11,949 nt of DNA, taken from assembly GCA_002354005.1 (NCBI GenBank), contig DEKS01000174.1, positions 32,661 to 44,609 on the forward strand, read 5' to 3'. The notes under the pieces are model-generated. The model was given only the letters and a program-made list of their open reading frames with translations. It was not told the DNA's origin and searched no databases. Below, one piece after another: positions 1-6,400 of this stretch. Source of the DNA: Bacteroidales bacterium UBA2716 (GTDB lineage: Bacteria; Bacteroidota; Bacteroidia; Bacteroidales; UBA932). A program made the position numbers and the translations under genes. The first letter of the stretch is position 1, and every line of letters starts with the position of its first letter.

Positions 1-568
1 TTGTGATACGGCCATCCACCACATACAGCGGATTGGCGTCATTGTTGGAAGAAATACCACGCACACGGATAGCCGGCGTAGCACCCGGACGGGCAGAGGA
101 AGCAAAGGTCTGGACACCGGCCGTCTTGCCGCCCAGCGCCTGCTCGGGGCTGGTGATGGTACGGTTCAGGATGTCCTCGGACTTCACCTGGGAGATAGCG
201 CCCGTAACATCAGACTTTCTCTGGACACCGTAACCCACGACGACGGTTTCTTCGATCATCTGGGTGTCGGGAAGCAGTTTGATGGACAGGGTTTCGTTCT
301 GGTTGACAACCACTTCCTGCGGGATGTAACCGATGGTGGTGAAAATCACCGTCCCCCCTTTGGGAAGTTCCAGACGGAACTGGCCGTCCAGGTCCGTAGT
401 AGTACCGTTGGTCGTGCCTTTCTGCACAACGCCGGCAGCAATCATGGGCTCATCGTTCTCGTCCACCACGCGGCCCACGACGGTAACCTTGTTCTGCGCG
501 AGGGCCGTCCAAACCGTGGCTAGCGAGAGCGCCAGGATTGCCAGAGACTTCATTACTGAATTTCTCAT
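1..568 (-). CDS. SusC/RagA-family TonB-dependent outer-membrane receptor, N-terminal part (runs off left edge)
   Basis: Outer-membrane transporter that, with a SusD-like lipoprotein, imports oligosaccharides into the periplasm using TonB energy. Only the first 189 residues are in the window. Seen: a signal peptide (about residues 1-24, cleavage after ALA before QNK), a carboxypeptidase-regulatory-like beta-sandwich (about 28-100, with GRVVDENDEPM and DLDGQFRLELP), then the SusC hallmark VVVGYG (109-114) and the start of the plug domain, including ARPGATPAIRVRGISS and NPLYVVDGRIT. The ATG at 568 is preferred; an internal ATG at 553 (MKSLAIL) would also leave a good signal peptide. There is no clear Shine-Dalgarno, as is usual in this phylum. 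It starts 34 bp after the esterase stop on the same strand with no terminator between, so they are probably co-transcribed. SusD and further PUL genes presumably lie left of the window (inference). The substrate cannot be read from this part. The plug motif reads LGGKTAGVQ, where LQGKVAGVQ is more usual. Confidence 0.93.
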   Translation of the reverse strand, partial: MRNSVMKSLAILALSLATVWTALAQNKVTVVGRVVDENDEPMIAAGVVQKGTTNGTTTDLDGQFRLELPKGGTVIFTTIGYIPQEVVVNQNETLSIKLLPDTQMIEETVVVGYGVQRKSDVTGAISQVKSEDILNRTITSPEQALGGKTAGVQTFASSARPGATPAIRVRGISSNNDANPLYVVDGRIT

Positions 569-602
569 AGATAAATGAATTAGTTAATAGTTTGTTATAT
601 AG

Positions 603-2057
603 TTAGTTAAGCGCTGACTCGATATGGATGTCCAAGCTATGCGGCCACGGCTCCCAGCCGGGCATTCCCTCGGCCTCCGGTTTTCCGGTCTTGGCAAAGG
701 AAGTCCATAGCCGGCTCATGCGGTGTCCCAGTTCCACGGCATCTTCTCCTCCGCCGGTGAACGTGCGATGCAGAAGCACATTGTCAAATACAAACGGTAT
801 CTCCAGGCAGTGCGTACTGCCAAAATGGCCGTCCAGCACCGGAGACGCCCAAGTAAAGACATATTTATATACGGGCGCGCAGCCGTTCCGGGTACGAGCC
901 TGGGCCTGTGCATCGGCAAGCGGTTTGAAGATCGGGTCTTCCCGGTCCGGGGTGAACTCGTTGTACACCGTTCCGATAATGGTAGGGATGTCTTTGGACA
1001 GGGCAAGGGCAAGCTCCGTGGAGGGCTGGGCTGGAATCACATCCCCGTCCACCACCGGCGTCTGGGCAAAGAGAATCTGGCTCAGGATATTCTGCGGCAG
1101 CGTGCCGTCCTGCCGGGCTTCTTCCCGAACGGTACCGAGGGCCTTGTTATAGGCCTGAAGCAATTGCTCGTACGGGAGGGTGGAAAGCTGGTCCACCTGG
1201 GAAGGTTTCAGGCCCAGGTTTTCAACCGTTGCGGCGCCCACCCTGCGGGAGAATTTGACGTCGCACAGTTCAGTGATGGAGCCGCTTTGCACTATGGCCT
1301 TGTGGAAAAGGCCCTTGGCCGAAGGCATGGCCATGAGCGTACACACCTTTCCGCCACCGCCGCTCTGGCCAAAAATAGTGACATTGGAAGGGTCGCCGCC
1401 AAAGGCAGATATATTGGCTTTGACCCACTCCAATGCTTTTACAATATCCAGCATGCCCAGGTTGCCGGAATGGGCATATCTTGCACCATAAGCGCTCAAA
1501 TCCAGGAAGCCCAGCACATTGAGCCGATGGTTCAGCGTCACCACCACCACCCCATGGTCGCGGGCAAGGTTCGTTCCGTCATAGGAGATGAGTTCCTGAC
1601 CGCTGCCGGCCCGGAAGCCGCCGCCATGCAGCCATACCATCACGGGAAGTTTGGCCTCGGTTTTGGCAGCCGATGTCCACACATTGACCCGGAGGCAGTC
1701 TTCGTCCGGGAAACCGTCGTCCCAGTGCATGGCAAAAGCCTGGGCGTCGTCGTACCAGCCCATCCGCTTGTCCTGGGGACAGGTGGGGCCGTAAGCCCGG
1801 CAGGAACGCACTTCTTTCCAAGGCTCGGGATCCACGGCTTCCCGGAAACGCTCGGCCCGGGCGTAGGGAATACCTTTATAAATATAAACGCCCTCGTCGA
1901 TATAACCGGCGACCGGGCCGGACAGGGTGTTCACTACGGTCGCTTTTTCCGATGTTTCCAGAGGCGACAGGCACTGGGCACTGCGCCGGTTCACCGGCTG
2001 CGAACACGACAGCAGCAACGCTGCGACTACAAAAAAGGAGATGGGTTTCAGTGTCAT
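603..2057 (-). CDS. Type-B carboxylesterase (alpha/beta hydrolase), lipoprotein, internally shortened
   Basis: Predicted to hydrolyse carboxylic esters, in this context probably ester decorations on the glycan the PUL imports. The 484-residue protein begins with a lipoprotein signal (MTLKPISFF..., lipobox LLSC, Cys18), which selects the ATG at 2057 over the more upstream one at 2093. Family signatures: oxyanion-hole HGGGF (144-148), EDCLRVNVW (119-127), nucleophile elbow GQSGG with Ser232, acid Glu367 in TVYNEF, and His416 in THCLEIPFVF. All three catalytic residues are present. Odd: Glu and His are only 49 residues apart. From memory of the family (for example the Bacillus p-nitrobenzyl esterase), about 90-100 is usual, so about 40-50 residues seem to be missing just after TPDRED without a frameshift. 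The C-terminus also ends early. It is the first gene of the minus-strand arm and is divergent from the HTCS gene. Family assignment is firm; the substrate is unknown, and activity is uncertain because of the gap. Confidence 0.93.
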   Translation of the reverse strand: MTLKPISFFVVAALLLSCSQPVNRRSAQCLSPLETSEKATVVNTLSGPVAGYIDEGVYIYKGIPYARAERFREAVDPEPWKEVRSCRAYGPTCPQDKRMGWYDDAQAFAMHWDDGFPDEDCLRVNVWTSAAKTEAKLPVMVWLHGGGFRAGSGQELISYDGTNLARDHGVVVVTLNHRLNVLGFLDLSAYGARYAHSGNLGMLDIVKALEWVKANISAFGGDPSNVTIFGQSGGGGKVCTLMAMPSAKGLFHKAIVQSGSITELCDVKFSRRVGAATVENLGLKPSQVDQLSTLPYEQLLQAYNKALGTVREEARQDGTLPQNILSQILFAQTPVVDGDVIPAQPSTELALALSKDIPTIIGTVYNEFTPDREDPIFKPLADAQAQARTRNGCAPVYKYVFTWASPVLDGHFGSTHCLEIPFVFDNVLLHRTFTGGGEDAVELGHRMSRLWTSFAKTGKPEAEGMPGWEPWPHSLDIHIESALN

Positions 2058-2080
2058 AACACTATATGGTTTTACGGATG

Positions 2081-2088
2081 CAAAATTG
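2081..2088 (-). promoter_or_regulatory. Possible -7 element for the esterase-SusC operon
   Basis: Read on the minus strand, this is CAATTTTG, one mismatch from the Bacteroidota -7 consensus TAnnTTTG. It lies 23 bp upstream of the esterase ATG at 2057. No convincing -33 TTTG is seen at the usual spacing of about 20 bp, which would fit an activator-dependent promoter but also weakens the call. Confidence 0.3.
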
Positions 2089-2120
2089 CGCAATAAAACC
2101 GGCTCTGTCTTTCCCTTTGT

Positions 2121-2140
2121 TTCAAATGTTTGCCTTTATG
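2121..2140 (+). promoter_or_regulatory. Candidate HTCS operator, copy 1
   Basis: The 20-mer TTCAAATGTTTGCCTTTATG in the divergent intergenic region matches 16 of 20 positions with a 20-mer upstream of the GH3 gene (6306-6325), including an identical 11-mer TTCAAATGTTT and an identical TATG end. AraC-type HTCS output domains bind repeated half-sites upstream of their PUL promoters, so a shared site is expected. The region is T-rich, so chance similarity is possible. Confidence 0.4.
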
Positions 2141-2161
2141 TTTTTTCAAAAATTTTATTTG

Positions 2162-2181
2162 TACAAAAATCTTTCTGTATG
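2162..2181 (+). promoter_or_regulatory. Candidate HTCS operator, copy 2
   Basis: TACAAAAATCTTTCTGTATG matches the GH3-upstream 20-mer (6306-6325) at 15 of 20 positions, including the exact end TGTATG. It starts 41 bp after copy 1, roughly four helical turns, on the same strand. It is followed directly by another TTCAAAT (2182-2188). A weaker copy with a one-base-longer spacer can be drawn from 2145. The low-complexity background limits confidence. Confidence 0.3.
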
Positions 2182-2214
2182 TTCAAATTACCGATAAAAG
2201 AGCAAAAAGAACAC

Positions 2215-2222
2215 TATATTTG
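2215..2222 (+). promoter_or_regulatory. Promoter -7 element of the HTCS gene, implying a near-leaderless mRNA
   Basis: TATATTTG is a perfect match to the Bacteroidota -7 consensus TAnnTTTG. Its last base is only 4 bp before the ATG at 2227, so transcription would begin at or within a few bases of the start codon. No clear -33 TTTG is seen 19-21 bp upstream. Confidence 0.5.
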
Positions 2223-2226
2223 TACC

Positions 2227-5200
2227 ATGAGAATGAAACTGATAACCTTTGGAATAGCAGTGCTTCTGAGCAGCTGCACAGGAACGCCCCATCACAGTGC
2301 TCCGGCAACTTACCAGGACGACCTCATCATCTCGAACCGCCTTTCCAACCAGAAGGTAAACGCATTTGCGGAGGATAAAGACGGCCACATTTGGATAGCC
2401 ACTTCCAGGGGGCTGAACAAATACACCTCCCTGGAATTCTACCAGTACTTTTGCACGGATGACACCCTGGGTCTTCCGGATAACCAGATCAACGTGGTCC
2501 ATTCGGCCCAGGACGGCCGGCTTTGGGTAGGCACCGTCAACGGTGTTGCCGTGCGCACCCGGGAAGACCAGTTCCAGCGCATTCCCATTCCCGGGGCAAG
2601 CCGGAATATTTCCCAAATCCTGGAGACCCGCGACGGGGCCCTACTCTTCTCCAGTGGCTACACGCTTTTCAAATGGGATGACTCATCCGAAAGCCTGAAA
2701 CCCGTCGTCCGGGATTTCAATGCCTTCGGTGCACCTTCTGCCCTCATCACGGAGGACGGCAACTTGTGGATGCTTTCCGGCAACGGTTTCGAACTCAACT
2801 GTTACTCCACACAAGATTTCTCCCGGCTCAAAAGCATTCCCCTCTCCCAGCAGACCTACCACATCTGCAATGCCGGCGGCGGAGAACTCTGGCTCTCGGG
2901 GATGGGACGCCTTGGCATACTGGATACCCGCAGCGGACGGTGGAAGGAGCTTCCTGCCGCCATCCGCGCTTGTAATCCACTGATGCAAGGAGACATAGAC
3001 ATTATTTTCCCCCTGCCGGGGCAAGGCGTTCTGATGAACGTCATCGGCCGGGGTTTCTTTTTATACAACCGCGCCAAGGAGAAAGTGCTATCCCAGGAGG
3101 ATGCCGATTTCCCCCTGAGCGTCCCCGCAGCAGAGGTCCGTTCCCTGTTCCAGGACAGCCGGGGCAACCTGTGGTTCGGCACCACAGACCGCGGATACCA
3201 TATCTCATACCAGGAGAAAGGCCTGTTTTCCGGCAACAAATACCTCACAGATGCCTTCAAGGGGAAGAATGTCACTTCCCTCTGCCTGGACAAAAGCGAC
3301 GGACTGTGGATTACCACCCTCAATGACGGCCTTTTCCGCTACGATATGGGGACCCGGGAAATCCGCCCCATCGAAATCGGGCACCTGATTCCGGACAAGA
3401 AAGTGGGTTATATCCGCACATCCAAAGTCTATTGTGAGCCGGACGGAGACCTCTGGTTCGTATTCACGGACAAAATACGTGTTATCCGCTGCCGATGGGA
3501 TGGGAAACGACTGATTCCCCAAGACCTGGTATATGTATCCGCGCCCCTGTCCCTGGCAACAGACGACCAGGGATTCCTCTGGATAGGCGGTTTCAGCGGA
3601 GAACTGGTTCGCTATGACAAAAGGACCGGCAGTCGCCAGACGGTCTCCGTGGTCCAACCCGGGGAATGGACATTTGTAACCGATTTGCTGCTGGAAGAAG
3701 CCGGCAGGTTGCTGGTCCCCCGCTTTGGCATGTGCCCGGCCGTCGTCAATACCTACACCCTTGAGTATGCGGACAGGAAAGTGTCGATATCCGACAAAAA
3801 GGCCACCATTCGCCGTTCGGTCGTGATTCCCAACCGTCTCCTGAAAGACAGCGGCGGCAATATATGGGTGGGGACCATAGCCAACGGGCTTCTGGTGGAC
3901 GACAAAGGAGAGGGCCGGATGCGCGCCGTGGAGGGCATCCCCTGCCCGGATGTATGCTCCATAGAAGAAGACCACCAGGGTAATATCTGGGTATCCACCA
4001 TGAACGGTCTGGCCAAATATGACCGTACCGTAGGCCGCTCCGTCTCCTATATGGAGGCCGATGGCATCGCGGGCGACCAGTTCAACGACCGGGCCTCCTG
4101 CGTCCTGCCGGACGGCACCCTGCTGTTTGGAGGCACGGACGGGCTCACCTGCTTCAACCCGCTGGATGCCCCGGCAAAGCGCACGGTTCCCTTGGTCTTC
4201 GAGAGCCTGAGCATCCACAACAACCTGGTGGCACCTTCCAAGGACGGTCCCATAGACCGTACCCTTTCCGAGAAACCGGTCATTACCATCCGTCCGGACC
4301 AGAACGCCTTCAGCATCTCTTTTGCCGCACTGGACTACGCCCGGTACGAGCGCGTCCGCTACGCTTACAAAATGGAAGGCCTGGACAAAGACTGGGTACG
4401 GATCAACACCCATCACGACGTTTACTTCGCCCATCTTCCGGCCGGCAGTTACCAGCTTCGCGTTCGCATCGCCAACGGCAGCCACACCGTCACGGAAACC
4501 GAAGAATCCATTCAGATCAACGTGTTGCCTCCCTGGTATGCCACCCCCTGGGCCATCCTGCTATGGGTCTTTCTGGGAGCGTTGCTGCTGGGTATAGCTT
4601 ATTCATTCTACCACCACATCCGCCGCGTGCGCAAGGAAGCAGCCCGCCGCATCTGGCAGGTCCGCCGGGAACGCGAAAAAGCCGAAGAAGCCGAAAAAGC
4701 GGAAAAGGAGCTGAACAAAATCCAGCAAAACTACTTTTCCAATGTAGCCCATGAGTTCCGCACCCCGCTGACGATGATTGCCGGTCCCGCACAGCAGCTC
4801 TCCACATCGACCAGCATCCAGGGGCAAGACCGTCAACTGGTAGACATCATCCGTCGCAACGCCACCTGGATGCTTTCCCTGGTGAACCAGTTGCTGGATT
4901 TCAACCGCATTGGCAACAGCAAACTGCAGTTGAAGGTTGCCAGGATAGACCTGGCGGAGCCATTGAGGGACACGGCCAGCCTGTTCCGTTTCAACGCCAC
5001 CGCCAAGGGGATAGAGCTCAACACCATCGGCCTGGAAGAACCCTTTGCCATGTGGGTGGATGCCGACAAAGTTCAGAAGGTGGTGATGAACCTGCTCTCC
5101 AACGCGCTCAAGTTCACCCCGTCTGGCGGCAAGGTCACCCTCAGTTTCGATGTCATATCCCGGAACGAGGCTGCCAGTCGCTTCCCCCTCACCGAGTCCG

Positions 5201-6291
5201 ATAAAGACGAGCGCTATGCCTGCATCAGCGTAGCGGACAGCGGCACCGGCATTCCGGAAGACCAACTGGAGAAAATTTTCGAACGTTACTACCAGTCGGA
5301 GGCCGGAAAGAAAGCCACGGGCTCGGGTATCGGCCTGTACTATGCCCGTGTGCTTTGCGGCCTGCATCACGGATATATAAAGGCATGGAACCGGGACGAA
5401 GGCGGAGCCTTGTTCAGCTTTGTGCTACCCGTGAGCGAGAGCGCTTACTCGGAGGACGAACGCACCGTAGAAACGCCCCAGCTCCCTTCCCACGCCCTTG
5501 CCCAGGACATCGCCCCGGACAATCCAGAGGAGGAAGAGGCCAAGCGCCACATTGCCGTGGTGGATGACGACATCGACATTGCCAACTACCTGAAAGTCAT
5601 GCTGAAACCATATTACAAGGTTTCCCTCTACTACGATGCCGAGAGCGCACTGAAAGGCATGGCGGAGGATATTCCGGACTTGATTATCAGCGACGTGGTC
5701 ATGCCGGCCATGGACGGCTACGAACTCTGTTCCCGCATCAAGGGAGACTTGCAGCTAAGTCACATTCCCGTTGTGCTGGTCACCGCCAAAGTAGCTGTAG
5801 AAAACCAGGTCGAGGGTCTTGACAAGGGTGCCGATGCCTATGTAACCAAGCCTTTTCAGCCCGCTTACCTGCTGGCCCTGGTGAAGTCCCTGCTGGAAAA
5901 CCGCGAAAAGCTGCGCCGCCAGCTGGCATCGGCAACCACCACGGAAGACATTGCCCCTGAGGCCCTGTCGCCCCGCGACGCCGCCTTCATGAAGGAACTC
6001 TACGAGCTCATGGAGAAAGAGCTTGCCAATGCAGATCTGGACATTGTCCGCATGACGGAAATGATGAAGATTTCCCGCACCAAATTCTATTATAAGGTTA
6101 AAGGACTTACCGGTGAGAACCCATCGGTCTTCTTTAAGCGCTACAAACTGAACCGTGCGGCGGATTTGTTGAAAGAAGGAAAATACAACATGTCGGAAAT
6201 TGCCTGGATGACCGGTTTCAATACCCTCTCCCATTTCTCCACCTCTTTCAAAAAACAATTTGGCGTTCCCCCGTCGGAGTACATTGGTTAA
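2227..6291 (+). CDS. Hybrid two-component system (HTCS) sensor kinase / response regulator
   Basis: A one-protein sensor-regulator that detects a glycan breakdown product in the periplasm and switches on PUL transcription. Domains over 1354 residues: signal sequence (1-17, ending LSSC); a beta-propeller of about a dozen Reg_prop repeats (about 40-670, such as GHIWIATSRGLNKY and GNLWFGTTDRG); a Y_Y_Y domain (about 690-765, YAYKMEGLDKDW); one membrane helix (about 774-797); a charged coiled coil (about 798-840); a DHp histidine box with His842 (NVAHEFRTPL); a HATPase (N box near 955, DSGTGIP near 1004, GSGIGL near 1032); a receiver (Asp1113-1115, phospho-acceptor Asp1156 in SDVVMP, Lys1208); and a C-terminal AraC-type helix-turn-helix (about 1270-1354). 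All catalytic residues looked for are present. The start at 2227 gives a signal sequence; the frame stays open 300 bases further upstream into the esterase, but that stretch is not protein-like. Length is typical of the family. Flanked by the two PUL arms it probably controls. Confidence 0.96.
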   Translation: MRMKLITFGIAVLLSSCTGTPHHSAPATYQDDLIISNRLSNQKVNAFAEDKDGHIWIATSRGLNKYTSLEFYQYFCTDDTLGLPDNQINVVHSAQDGRLWVGTVNGVAVRTREDQFQRIPIPGASRNISQILETRDGALLFSSGYTLFKWDDSSESLKPVVRDFNAFGAPSALITEDGNLWMLSGNGFELNCYSTQDFSRLKSIPLSQQTYHICNAGGGELWLSGMGRLGILDTRSGRWKELPAAIRACNPLMQGDIDIIFPLPGQGVLMNVIGRGFFLYNRAKEKVLSQEDADFPLSVPAAEVRSLFQDSRGNLWFGTTDRGYHISYQEKGLFSGNKYLTDAFKGKNVTSLCLDKSDGLWITTLNDGLFRYDMGTREIRPIEIGHLIPDKKVGYIRTSKVYCEPDGDLWFVFTDKIRVIRCRWDGKRLIPQDLVYVSAPLSLATDDQGFLWIGGFSGELVRYDKRTGSRQTVSVVQPGEWTFVTDLLLEEAGRLLVPRFGMCPAVVNTYTLEYADRKVSISDKKATIRRSVVIPNRLLKDSGGNIWVGTIANGLLVDDKGEGRMRAVEGIPCPDVCSIEEDHQGNIWVSTMNGLAKYDRTVGRSVSYMEADGIAGDQFNDRASCVLPDGTLLFGGTDGLTCFNPLDAPAKRTVPLVFESLSIHNNLVAPSKDGPIDRTLSEKPVITIRPDQNAFSISFAALDYARYERVRYAYKMEGLDKDWVRINTHHDVYFAHLPAGSYQLRVRIANGSHTVTETEESIQINVLPPWYATPWAILLWVFLGALLLGIAYSFYHHIRRVRKEAARRIWQVRREREKAEEAEKAEKELNKIQQNYFSNVAHEFRTPLTMIAGPAQQLSTSTSIQGQDRQLVDIIRRNATWMLSLVNQLLDFNRIGNSKLQLKVARIDLAEPLRDTASLFRFNATAKGIELNTIGLEEPFAMWVDADKVQKVVMNLLSNALKFTPSGGKVTLSFDVISRNEAASRFPLTESDKDERYACISVADSGTGIPEDQLEKIFERYYQSEAGKKATGSGIGLYYARVLCGLHHGYIKAWNRDEGGALFSFVLPVSESAYSEDERTVETPQLPSHALAQDIAPDNPEEEEAKRHIAVVDDDIDIANYLKVMLKPYYKVSLYYDAESALKGMAEDIPDLIISDVVMPAMDGYELCSRIKGDLQLSHIPVVLVTAKVAVENQVEGLDKGADAYVTKPFQPAYLLALVKSLLENREKLRRQLASATTTEDIAPEALSPRDAAFMKELYELMEKELANADLDIVRMTEMMKISRTKFYYKVKGLTGENPSVFFKRYKLNRAADLLKEGKYNMSEIAWMTGFNTLSHFSTSFKKQFGVPPSEYIG

Positions 6292-6305
6292 TGTTTTACT
6301 GATTG

Positions 6306-6325
6306 TTCAAATGTTTTTTTGTATG
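6306..6325 (+). promoter_or_regulatory. Candidate HTCS operator upstream of GH3
   Basis: TTCAAATGTTTTTTTGTATG lies 15 bp after the HTCS stop and just before a hairpin. It shares 16 of 20 positions with the site at 2121-2140 and 15 of 20 with that at 2162-2181. Its centre is roughly 55 bp upstream of the transcription start expected from the -7 element at 6359, a normal distance for an AraC-type activator. Function is inferred only. Confidence 0.4.
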
Positions 6326-6326
6326 A

Positions 6327-6356
6327 CCTTCACGCTTGCTCGCGTGAAGGCTTTTG
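6327..6356 (+). terminator. Hairpin terminator after the HTCS gene
   Basis: A perfect 9-bp stem (CCTTCACGC at 6327-6335 with GCGTGAAGG at 6342-6350), a 6-base loop, then CTTTTG. It lies 35 bp after the HTCS stop. It overlaps the place where the -33 element of the GH3 promoter should be, so the same bases may serve both roles. The T-run is short, so termination may be partial. Confidence 0.55.
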
Positions 6357-6366
6357 TGTATGTTTG
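6335..6366 (+). promoter_or_regulatory. GH3 promoter (-33 and -7 elements)
   Basis: TATGTTTG (6359-6366) matches the -7 consensus TAnnTTTG exactly. A partial -33, CTTG (6335-6338, consensus TTTG), sits 20 bp upstream, the expected spacing. Transcription would start near 6372, giving a leader of about 30 bases before the ATG at 6401. The imperfect -33 fits dependence on an activator such as the HTCS. Confidence 0.5.
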
Positions 6367-6400
6367 CAAAAGTAAAACGATAACCAATTTTCAATACTTT

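Noticed and set aside
723..2096. A 457-codon open frame on the plus strand opposite the esterase.
   Set aside because: Same codon register as the esterase and no recognisable protein features; a codon-bias shadow.
1927..2226. 100 extra N-terminal codons for the HTCS protein.
   Set aside because: They overlap the esterase coding sequence and the divergent promoter region; the signal sequence begins at 2227.
3205..4485. A 426-codon minus-strand open frame inside the HTCS gene.
   Set aside because: In register with the HTCS codons, low-complexity translation; a shadow.
6260..6400. Upstream extension of the GH3 frame.
   Set aside because: It covers the HTCS stop, the hairpin and the promoter; the signal peptide starts at 6401.
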